Source: Gordionus sp. m RMFG-2023 | Taxonomy: Eukaryota; Nematomorpha; Gordioida; Chordodea; Parachordodidae | Reading direction: 5' to 3' | Length of the DNA: 64,000 nucleotides | Assembly: GCF_954871325.1 (NCBI RefSeq) | Contig: NC_088775.1 | Coordinates: forward strand, 27,939,561-28,003,560 | Notes under the pieces: model-generated | Database searches by the model: none | Seen by the model: only the letters and a program-made list of their open reading frames with translations | What the model was told of the DNA's origin: nothing | Made by a program: the position numbers and the translations under genes | In this document: positions 26,801 through 38,800 of the stretch, in pieces | Layout: each line of letters starts with the position of its first letter | Numbering within the stretch: the first letter of the stretch is position 1

Positions 26801-29800
26801 TAGAAAATTAAAATGGCTCTCTTGATTTAATTTTGCTTATTAGTTTATACAAAAAAAATGGAAAAATTTTTTAGTCTTATGAATATATTTTGCAATTGTA
26901 ATGTTTCTCAAGGCCCCTGTATACAAGAATTTTCTTCCAGTTGGTGAAGTTTGTTTCGGTGTAAAATTGATTCACCATTTTTTGAGATAGATCTTACAAG
27001 GAGTCAAAAAATTGCATCAGCTTTAAGTAATTATTCAACCAATACGTATTTATAAAACATTAGAGAAAATCTTCTTCCTTTATTATTAACATTGTTGTTA
27101 AAAACTCGATTTGTATCTATTTTTAAAAATAATCCTATTAAGATTTTAGCCAAAATAATATTATGTAGGCCTCGTTATTTGGCAAATATGTCCAAACCTC
27201 TGCCAGCTATGAGCAAAATCTCCAGACCCACAATTATTTTGATTAATTTTGATAGGGCCATTTTTTTAAATCGCCCAAATCGGACTTTAGAACACCCTTA
27301 GATGTTGGCCTATTTTGTGATACCTAAATTAAATCAGTTGTAAAATATTTGCAAGAATAATAACTTAAAAATCCATTTTGTTTTTGCAAGTTTAGGGTCA
27401 TTTTTCTTATTCTGAATTTTGGCATCTTAATCATTTTCATTCTTTCACCAAATTAACTACGATAACATTTATCCTTCCTCGTTTGCGCTGTCAGGTGTTT
27501 CAGTATGCATGATTAAATAGTTTTTTTCCCATTACAATCTTATTTTTAAAAGATTCATCAAAAAAAAATATAAAGGAATCAAAAAATTAAAAAATATTTT
27601 TTTGGAGGGACAGTTGAAAAAAATTAATTTTTTTTATTTGGGGGGGGGGCAGTTTGCTGGTCTATAATTTTATTTAAATATAAGACTGTTATAAAAAATC
27701 TTAAATAAATTGATTTAAATTTTATTAAAGTAATAAAATGCCGGCTTGATGGAGGGAGTGGGGGTTTATATCATCCATGAAAATTTATCATATAATTTGA
27801 ACAAGATTTAATCTTTACATTATCTTATATTTAAGAGAAAAATCTTATAATATAAAATTTTAAGAATTATAATAAACTCTGGGGTCACTTTTACAGGGTT
27901 GCTCACTAAATATTAATCATTCTAGAATAACATTTTTTAATTGATTCGCAACATGAAAGGTGCCTCATTTCTTAAAACACACTTGTCAAAGACACTCATT
28001 ATTTTAAAGTATTTTTCATGTCCTATACAAAGACTAGACTTCTAATAAATTTTGAACTCATAAATCCACCAGCGTTTTAAACAATATAAAAGATTCTTAT
28101 TTCTGTTTACACAATCCTTAACATTAGCATGGTTCATTTTGAAAAGAAATTTACCTGAAAGCAGAACGATATTTCATTGTTCGTGATTCATTTACCTTAT
28201 TTATGATCCCATTATAATTTTTTATAATGGGATTAATATTGTAAGAAGTTGTATTCTTAAAGTCCAAACTCATATTAAAGTCGTAAAAAAAAGTGACTGC
28301 ACCAGACTTCTATGCCAACCCACCAATTATTATTATTACTATATAATATATTTCATAGTCCCTATGTCAGGAGACAAAGGTAGTAGATGGCAGGAAAATA
28401 ATTTAATGAGGAACACTCCTCATAGTACTTTTATTTAAAATTAATTATTATTTTTTTCGATTGACCAATTCCGATTCAGCTGGCTGAGTCCACTCCGAAT
28501 AAGTTTTAAATTAAACTTTTTTCTATTTATTTTAGTAAAGTTAAATAATTCAAAAATCCTTTTTTAAATTTTATAGTTTTTGAATCATTGATATTATTAC
28601 ATGATACATAACTATTTTAAATATTTTAAAAAACTATAAGTTTTTCCTCCTTCAATTGTAACGATTGGATTTAATAAATCTTTCGACTACAACTCAATAT
28701 GCAAATACGTGAAAAGTCAACTGAAAGACGATTTAGTTATGATAAATTGTGAAAACCAAGGTAAATAAATTGAATTGATTTATATTATATATTATAATAT
28801 ATATTACTGGCAATATGCGTAGTTTTAATAATATCTTAGTTTATCGGTATGACCAACATATAATTTTAAATAGATTCAAAAGATTGTTATCACATTGTCT
28901 GAAATTTATAGCAATAAATCCTTGTTAGGCACTTGTGATTGTTTAATATTCTGTGTATATTATCCCTATTCTCTTGTTTCTATCAACTTTTCATCTACAT
29001 TTTGGGAAAAATTAGATTTTCAAATTAAAAATGTGTGCTCAACAAATGATTGTGATATTTTCCAATAATAAAACAGTTATTGTGGGTAATTTATATTTGA
29101 TCTATCTCATTTTGCCTTAAATAATGGGGAATTAGCATTTCTTAATAAATTTAAATTATTTACGTATATTTGATTAGGCGCATAACGAGCTGATGGCTAG
29201 GGAAACTAATCCCCTCTGTAGCCAAAAAATGCTAATTATTTATAAAATATTTTTGACAAAATATCAAATGTTTTCATAAATTACAAAATATAAAAGTTTT
29301 CATAAATTACAAAATATAAAATGTTTTCATAAATTATAAAATATTAAATGTTTTCAAAGTGAATTTTTTTTAGTAAAGCTTTGAAAAATAAAAAATAATT
29401 TTGGTCAAGAATTTGACTATACATTTTCACCGTGGGAAACAAATGATTTCAAAATATCTTCGATATATTACCAAATAACCAAACCAATGAACGATATGAT
29501 ATTCATTATATGGCTAAAATTTTACTTTCTTTTGACGATGAATGAATCAGCTTTATTTTATAGAAGTTACCCCCAATTTTCAAATAATTAGTACCTATTT
29601 AAAAAAAAATTAATATTATTTAAATACTAGCTGATAGCCCGTCAAGAATGACGGGGAATCACAATTTTCTCCTGTATTCAATGATGAATAAGTAATAAAT
29701 TTTACCTTTATTTGACGATAGTTGAATCAGAATAGTTAAAAGAGAGGAATAGATTGTCCGTATTAATTCTTCCAAGATTTCTATAAATTTTTAAAGAAAA

Positions 29801-32800
29801 GGCCAAATATATTATGAAAATATGGAATTAAAAAAATATGATGTGAGTTATGATATTTATTAATTTTAATAAATTTTTCACATCCAGACGCAATGAGTTT
29901 TGCTCTCACGTATAAAATCTACACTCATCTCTTTTGTGAACTTCTTATAATTTATTAGGTGAAAATTTTATTTATATAATTTGTACACGGAAAACATAAC
30001 TAATAAAAACTTTACTCTTTTTTTCTAAAAATCAAAAATATGAAAAAAATAAATTACAATCTTCGAATCGTAAAAAACATTATTATTATTTTTTTTTAAA
30101 TAAAATACAAAAATATCTTTGACCTCATTTCTTTTTCATATAAAAATATAATATATCGTTAACATCATTTCTTTTTCATATAAAAATTCAATATATCTTT
30201 AACATCATTTTAAAATAATACAACACGCCCCCTTAACAAAAATCCTGGGCAAAATTATATATATATATTTTTTTTTATATCACTATGCAAAAAAAATTAA
30301 TCAGCGCATAAGCATTCAATAAATGATTCCCATAATTTTTTGTTTAAACAATATTTTTATGTCTGTATTTCTTCTTTATCGCTTCATACACTCAATCAGA
30401 TCTTGATAATCATCCCAGTATTGTTTTTAGAAGGTCGATTCTAACGTTGCCATCCTCCTTTCTTTTAGGCGATTTTCGTAGTATCCGTCATAACTTTTTG
30501 TCCTCATCACATAGTGTCGTTCCTCTTTTACGTTGGGCATACGATGTATGTGGGTAGTGGTTGCTTCTTGATTACATGATTATTTACACCATTGAAACCA
30601 TTGAAATCTACATCTTTATTAACCAGGAACTATCCTTACATATTTTCTTTTTTTTTTACAATTTCCTCTTTCAACCATTTTTATGCAATCTCTTCTGTAA
30701 TTGATCCCTGTGCCTGACACCTTCACTATTATCATCAAATTTTACCCTATTTAATTTGTTTCCCAAATTTTCTATTTCTACATCTTTCTCCCATTTTTTA
30801 GTACTTCCATATAATCTAATCCATACTAACTGTCCTACAGTATATTCCAACTCCCTTCTGTCAATATCCTCCACAATTACCTCAGCTTTACTGGGTATTA
30901 ACATATCCAAAAACATTCTTACCTTCTCCTCAAAAATTTCACTATAACTATTCATTAAAACTGCCACTGCAAGCTTCCAATTTTGCAAACTCGACAATTG
31001 TTCCTTTCCTTCCCCTCCATTAATCTCTTTTTCCTCTTTTTTTCTCACAAATTTCGCCGGAAAATTCTGTAACACTGGTTTATCTTCCTTTTCATTATCC
31101 AGTTCATTATACATTTCTTGACTAATAATTTTCTCCTCTATTTCTTCTGTTTTTGTGACAATTTTTATTTCATCATTATTTCGCTCATTAATACATTTTT
31201 TACAAGGTATTTCTTTTTTTTACCTCTCTAGGCTTGTCATTTTCCGTAATATTAACACTTTGCGACAACTCAGTATATCTTACCTTTCTTTTTTTAACTG
31301 GAACTATTCGCGTTTGAGACATATTTTCTTTTTCAAATTCACTTTTCTGATTACCCATCACACCATTTCCAATGATTTCACTTTTTACATGACATAATTC
31401 TCCATTTTTTATTTCATCGTTCTGAACTTCAATCATTTCATTTCGTTTAATTTCGTTTGAAAAGATACCCCAAAAATTATTTAATGGATCAATCTTAACA
31501 ATCCATTCCCACCCCATAATCATATCCACTTTTTTATCAACAATCCACAAATTTAAATAATTAACTATACCATTTATCACAAACGGTACTTCAATTTTTC
31601 CTAAAACCTTTATTTCCGATCCTCAAACTGTTTAACTCTCATCTCTTCTTTAATTATATTCTTTCCCGGCCAATATTCACAAAAATTTTCATAACCTACG
31701 ATCGATATTGCCGCACCTCTATCCAATAACATAGATATTTTTCTACTTCCCACAACTATTTCCACACGAGGACATTTATCTTTCTCACTTTTGTCCTCTA
31801 ATTTTAAAATAGGGATTCTATAATCTTTTATAATTCCCCCATTTACCAAATTTACATTTTTTTTTCTACTAAATCTTTCTTAACTTCTATATCTCCCTTC
31901 ACACGAAATTTCATTTCATTCTTTAATGTAATACCCCCCATTTTATTACTTTCGCTATCATCTAGTCACCTTTCTCGACATTCTATAGCACTATGCCCTT
32001 CCTTTCTGCATTTAAAACACATAACTTCAACTTTATCTTCTTTCAACATATCATTATTTTGTAGCACTCTCACATTAGATGCCGGTGCTATGTATTTCAC
32101 TGCCGGAAATGCTTCTCCATTTATCGGTTCTCTTGCATAACAATTCTCTTTAGCATGTCCCATTTTTCCACATCTTTCACATTGAAATGTTCTTTGATTA
32201 TTTCCCATAATACGATACGTCGGAACATAACATTTTTCACTACTATGTCCAACTACTCCACATCTATTACATTTAATCGGTTGCTTGTTAAACATTGCAC
32301 CGTTCTCAACACAATTTCTACTTATATGCCCAAATTCTCCACATGAATAACATTTTACATTTTGCATATTAATCTTCGGACGATTAAATCTATTTAGGAA
32401 AAAATTTTCTTTTTCCCAATTTTCCCTTTCATTTCTCTGCAAGTTCATTGAAGTATTATACTCTTTAAAATGATCGTATTCCTTATCATTTCTTCGATCA
32501 TCTCTTTTGAAATCCCTTTCATTATACCTTCTCTCCCAATTTTCTACATGACTACAATTATTTCGTTTATTATCTCTCATTCCATTTTCATCTTTAATCT
32601 CTATTTCTCTTTTATTATCAATATCTTTTCGTTCCTCTCCCGATCTAATAATATTGATACTTTTCCTCATTCCTTCTATCATATTTTCATTTAATATTTT
32701 CCATATTTCATCCTTTAAATTTAACATCTCTTCCGTAATTCTTTCATTTTCATCAACGTTTTTTACTTCCCTTTCATTTTTTCCTTTTCCTTTTTCAATT

Positions 32801-35800
32801 TCATTATTTTTTATTTCAATTTCCTCCGTAATTTTTATTCTATCTTTTTCTATAATTATTTTTATTTTTTTTCCGATGTAACATAATACCAATTATCTAT
32901 AAACATATCACTACTACGGCTATAATACAATTATTTCTCTGTGGAACCATTTCCACATACTTTTGAGTTTTTATACTTCTTTTATAATTAAACATTTATT
33001 CTTTATTCACAAATTTATAAAAAATTTTAACATTACTAAAAGTTAGACAATATATTAAACCAAATATAATTAATAATATCAAAATTATATAAATGCACAT
33101 CAATTTATATATTCCAAAAATTTTTTACCTTTTTATTTTTAAGAATTTTTTATTTTCCGTGATTGTATTTTTTATTAGTACACTGAGTCCACTATTACCC
33201 AGATATCTTGTCCGTTGGTTAAATAAAAATTAAACGGCACCACTTTTGTGGACTTCTTATAATTTATTAGGTGAAAATTTTATTTATATAATTTGTACAC
33301 GGAAAACATAACTAATAAAAACTTTACTCTTTTTTTCTAAAAATCAAAAATATGAAAAAATAAATTACAATCTTCGAATCGTAAAAAACATTATTATTAT
33401 TTTTTTAAAATAAAATACAAAAATATCTTTGACCTCATTTCTTTTTCATATAAAAATATAATATATCGTTAACATCATTTCTTTTTCATATAAAAATTCA
33501 ATATATCTTTAACATCATTTCAAAATAATACAACAATCTCAAAGAATCATTTAAATGCTTTTAAACCTTCCTAAATACTCTTTTATAAAAATACCTGCCA
33601 TCATAGATTCGAATTAATTATGGGGATAAACTTGATTATCTCACAAACACTATGGTGGTATCCATCACATTGCAACGGGCTATTTATAAGATTATTAGCA
33701 AAGAAAATTGGCACTGATCAAAGCCCAGGGTCTTAACTAATTAAGTATACGTATCAATTAGGATTTGGTGTTAAGGGAGAAGGCAAAATAATTTCACATG
33801 CCATTTGTATTATATTCAAAATCTTCCTCCTAACATGGCTATTATCAAAGTAGATTTTAAAAATACTTTCAATAGCAAATTTCGTGAACATTTCATAAAT
33901 TGTTTTTATCATAAATTTCCTAATTCAAAATTCATAGAGTCATACTGTAACGATAGAACTCTTTATTCAGCCAATATGTCATAGATTCTGACGAATGGAT
34001 CGAGCAGGGGACGCACTGTTCTTGACAAAATAATTGTTTTTCAATTTCAGCCAATTTTAAAAGACTCATTCTTAATTCGAAATCTGTTTCCATTATAACT
34101 ATATATAAAATCCTCATCTAGCAAGATTAATTTTTTTTATTGAATACATAAATAATAAAAATTAAAAAAATAAGGAAATTAATATAATTAAATGAAGTAT
34201 ATTCAAACATGTTTCAATTTGACATATTGAATGCAATAAGTATATATATATATTTCATTAACATCTTTTATAAGAATAATGTAGGCTTATTTCTGATTTT
34301 TCCATCACCAAATTAAGGAGAAAATACTTATTCCCTGCATTCTTGAGGGATATCAGCTAGTAATCATTTAAAAAATTTTAAAGTAAGCTTTAGTAATTTT
34401 TTCTATGAACCTTCGATTCCTTAAATTGATAATTTGTTGACAAGCATAACCTCTCCAACCATTGCGTGGGCTTTATTTCTTTCAATTGTGAACTTGGGAA
34501 AATTTTTTGTTTGTTATATATTAATTTTGACTTTAAGTCTTCATATGTCTTGTAAAAAATCTTGTTCTTTAAGGGTTCAGACCCTGAGGGGGGGGAGTCC
34601 AGACCCGGGGTTCAAGCCTGAATAGTAATTTAATTAGTAAAGCTGAAAAGAACGAAGGATGCTAAAACGTACGAGTAAGTAAAAAAATATTTTATTATTA
34701 TAAACTAACTTCTTTTTCTCTTTATACACATGCTATATATAAACTATATAAAATTATAATATATATGATTAAACAAAAAGTAAGGTTACGAAAAATAAAA
34801 AGTAATATAAGTTGAATTTGAATTCATAACAAGAATAAAAATATTATTTGAATAAATATAATGAATGTACGTTATATAAATTAAAATATATTACTATTCA
34901 ATAACCAATATTATAATTTATTAATTCCTATAATGTAACATTCTCCCTCTTCTACAAGCCTTCCCATAATTTCATCTAAGAAGTCATAGAGAGTTTGTTG
35001 TTCAAGTGGTTTATCGTTTTGGTTGTCAATGTTGCACAAGTCACTAATCGTTGGCTTGTCCAAATCGTTGGTTTTTTCGTTTTTGCACGTTTTTGTCTAA
35101 ATCGTGAGCTTGATATCCTTATCGTAAGTTGTCCTTATAAATCGTGACTTCATATAGCTTGCTTGTAATGCTCAGTTGTTATTATTATCATTTTTCAAAA
35201 TTGTTATTATCATCAGTAAGTTGCGAATAATAAGAAATAATAGTTCATCATATTAGATATAAGAATAAACGACGAATGATATATCAATAAGATTGTTATA
35301 TAATATTTTCAGCGTTTTAATTTTTCGCATTTTAATGACTTTTATTTTTTCGAGTTTTAGTGTTTAATTAATTTTTGCGTTTTAGTATTTAATTTATTTT
35401 TATTTATTTTCAATCTCCGAGGTTAAAATATGCAAATAAAATATTATTCACTAGTTTTAATTCAAAAAGTGTTATTTTTAATAAAAATTCTTCATAAAAT
35501 AATTTTTAGAAAATAATCTCATCACATCATTTAAATATTTATCGAAAATGAAGATGTTACATAACCACTTGTCTTCAAAAGCTTTATTTCAAAAACATTT
35601 TTATCATATTAAGTATTATTTATAAGGGTTATTTAAATCAATCATGTGATTTAAACCTTTTAATTCATATGTTTTAATTACATTTTAATATATTTAAAAT
35701 TAAAGTTTTATCTTCTTGTTTAGGATTTTAATTATATCTAAGAATTCATCTTTAGATTTAGTTAATTTTCAACAATTGGTCATCATTCAAGAAATAAAAA

Positions 35801-38800
35801 AATATCAATATTTCACTAAGAAATTAAGTAAATAATAAGGCTTTTATGTGTGCAAATATATCCATTATGATTTTACATTTTAGTTATTTTAAAAATTTAT
35901 AACATGCCTTTATCCCGGCATAAAATCTTAATTTATAATAACTTATCTTCATACGTGGATTAGAATAATAAGTAATCATCTTTGGTCTCACAATATAGAA
36001 TTCATAACCTAACGTCCAACTTCCATATTGGTTCTTTCTAGGTTGCCACATTAGGTTAGGTGCTGGTTATCATATTCCAGTCCAACATCCAGAGCCAGGA
36101 CACCATGAAGAAAGAAGCTTTTTGCATGAAGGAACGTGCTAAAGTTTGATTCTTTGTCATCTCAATAGATTAGGTAGTCATCTCAGTAGATTAGGCAGTC
36201 ATATCAATAGATAAGGTAGTCATCTCAATAGGTAGTCATCTCAATAGGTTAGGCCGTCATATCAATAGATAAGGTAGTCATCTCAATAGGTTAAACAGTC
36301 ATTAATAGATTAGGCATTGATCATGTCAATAAATTAGGTAGTCATCTCAATAGATTAGGCAGTCATATCAATAGATAAGGTAGTCATCTCAATAGGTAGT
36401 CATCTCAATAGGTAGTCATCTCAATAGGTTAAGCAGTCATCAATATATTAGGCATTGATCATGTCAATAAATTAGGTGGTCATCTCAATAGATTAAGCAG
36501 TCATCTCCATAGGTTAGGTAGTCATCTCATTCTAGTCCACCACCCAGAGCCAGGGCACCATGAAAAGAAAGAAGGAAAGGATATACCAGCGAGTATGTAA
36601 AAATATATTTTATTATTATAAACTAACTTCTTTTTCTCTTTATACACATGCTATATATATATATACTATATAAAATTATAATATATATGATTAAACAAAA
36701 AGTAAGGTTACGAAAAATAAAAAGTAATATAAGTTGAATTTGAATTCATAACAAGAATAAAAATATTATTTGAATAAATATAATGAATGTACGTTATATA
36801 AATTAAAATATATTACTATTCAATAACCAATATTTTAATTTATTAATTCCTATAATGTAACAAAAGCATATAAACACATGACCAATATCTCATGTTTTTC
36901 ATTATCGTTAATATTCTTTATTATAATAAATAATTTAAGTTTTGGTGGAAAAAGTATTTAAGCTATCTCTTCACAGAGAGTTTATTGCAAAAACATAGCT
37001 CATTGATTCCTTTTTTTATCTAAATATTATTTTTATCTTAATTTAAAATTAATTCATAATTACTAAAATTAGTTAAAGATGATGTTAGTAAATTAATGAA
37101 ACATGTTTGTAATAAATACCGTTTTTATATTAAAGTTTTAATATAGTGATCTGGAACTTGACTTTAATTGTTTTGTATTTTTTCTACATATTAATCTTTA
37201 AACAAAATATTTTTATATACTGTGCAAACTTTAATCAAAGATAATATTTCCTTTTCTCTAATTCTTGTTTACATTATATTAGCATACGTTTCAAAAATTA
37301 TCTTTCATACCATCCTGCTTTAATTTTTTTATAAATAAAACAATATGTATTTTATAAACTATTACTTTACCTCATTCGATACCTGACAGTTGATTATTAC
37401 CATACAGTGTACTTCGGGTGAATTATACTGGATATGTACTTTAAAGGGAGGATGGGTTTCTTAAGGGTAGGATACGGTACCATACTATGTCATTGAGTGC
37501 ATATAATATCTTTTGTCTATATGTATAATAGTTACCTTTTCCCAAAATTTATTATATATCATACTTTATATTTAATGTTAATATTGTTGTAATGTTCTAT
37601 CCGAATATCCTCAGTAACATATTTGACGATATTTTATAAGAAACTGGATATATTCTTAACTCCTATCGAAATTTATTACACAGAAATATAAAATATTATA
37701 TTATTTTTAAATTTAAAAGCCATAAGAAAATTTGATATTCAAAATGTATATTCAATGGGATGTTTTTATTACTCATACGATAATAGTTTGACTGAATTTG
37801 ATATAAAAAATAATGAAACTGGTAGATTATTTGATGATACGAAATGTTTATTTATTTGTTATAATAACACGTTTCAATATTCACTTATAATGGGAGAAAA
37901 ATGCTTTTGTTCAAACGATTTTGGTAAAATTGGACGAGCAGGAATTTGCAATGAATCATGCACATTTAATAGAGGACATTATTGTGGTGGAATTAGTCGA
38001 TATACAGCTTATTTTACAGGTAAATATCATTTCTTCTGTATTTCTTTTATTTAATTTTTAATATTAGTTGTGTTAAATATTTTTTACCTTTGTAGGATAT
38101 AGACCAAAATGGTCCTATAATGAAATCAAGAGAGGGAGATATGTGTTTATAAAATCCTATTCTACCCTGCCTACCTCCTATTCTATATGCAATATATATA
38201 TATATGCACAAAAATTAAAATTTTTAGGTAATCTTTATTTTACACAATATTCAAAACAAAATAATTGTTAGTTTATTATTAAAAGTGAACTTTATTTGAT
38301 ATATTTGTCTTAAGTTTATTTTTTACGCTATCTTATTTTATTTAAATCTATCTTTAAATTCTTATATTATAAATTTTATCATTTTTTTTAAAAGGAACCA
38401 TAATTATATCTAAAAATATCTAATTTTTTTGACGTATATATAAAAATTCTTTCATTTGTAAAAGCCGGATTTTTGTGGCAAGATTTTTTAAGAACTTATA
38501 AAAACGGTGAAAAATGGTTATTGTGGAGTTACTATTGGAGTTCATTAGGAAGTTGTTAAAATTTTTGTATTTGTTGATCTTATTTGTTTCTGCTATGTTA
38601 GGGGATTGATATTGATGTTAGAGGGGAATGAAGTGGCGCATGTGTAGTCCCATATTAGTGGTTTTATAAATCTATTAAAATATCTAATTATTTATCAAAG
38701 AGAAGAGAAGAGAAGAGAAGAGAAGAGAAGAGAAGAGAAGAGAAGAGAAGAGAAGAGAAGAGAAATTAATCTAGTTTTACAGAGTAAGTTAGCATGAAAT

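Larger units (their letters stand above)
29932..33535 (-). mobile_element. LTR retroelement (Gypsy-like), incomplete, with intact target duplication
   Basis: LTRs at 29932-30225 and 33244-33535 are about 98-99% alike by eye. Both sides carry the 5-base duplication ATCTC (29927-29931 and 33536-33540). On the minus strand the 3' LTR is preceded by a purine tract (ttaagggggcg), and the 5' LTR is followed by TGGTGCCG, a plausible primer-binding site. Recognisable parts, right to left: gag with four CCHC knuckles (31966-32892), a protease-like piece (about 31200-31850) and an integrase C-terminal piece (30671-31114). It is a broken, incomplete copy. The near-identical LTRs point to a young insertion. 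Confidence 0.88.
29627..34360. mobile_element. TIR element with CTAGCTGA ends, split by an LTR element
   Basis: Left end ctagctgatagcccgtcaag at 29627 and right end ttcttgagggatatcagctag ending at 34360 are inverted copies over about 22 bases with few mismatches. TA dinucleotides flank both ends (29625-29626, 34361-34362), suggesting a TA target duplication as in Tc1/mariner-type transposons. Without the LTR element (29932-33535) the host element is about 1.1 kb. I see no transposase in it. The same end sequence recurs at 56050-57917. Confidence 0.65.
34672..36862 (-). mobile_element. Non-autonomous LTR element related to the Gypsy-like element at 6.3 kb
   Basis: LTRs of about 270 bases lie at 34672-34940 and 36590-36862, about 97-98% alike by eye. 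On the minus strand they begin TGTTACATTATAGG, preceded by a purine tract (gtagaagagggagaa). The 1.65-kb interior has no recognisable gag or pol. Its part next to the 3' LTR (34941-35220) is clearly related to 6473-6700 of the Gypsy-like element, with shared blocks such as ccttcccataat and tcgtgagcttgatatc. It therefore looks like a short, non-coding derivative of the same lineage. The 5' leader contains a minisatellite. High LTR identity suggests a young insertion. Confidence 0.78.

Noticed and set aside
26950-27010. Possible F5/8C exon (SPFFEIDL)
   Set aside because: Only one motif, no splice sites in phase, and domain D is complete without it.
32155-32881. Plus-strand open frames (for example at 32155, 32470 and 32654)
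   Set aside because: Antisense shadows of the gag-like region, caused by its strand-skewed composition.
36160-36535. CRISPR-like array
   Set aside because: Units and spacers are both repeats of variable length in a eukaryotic LTR element; a minisatellite.
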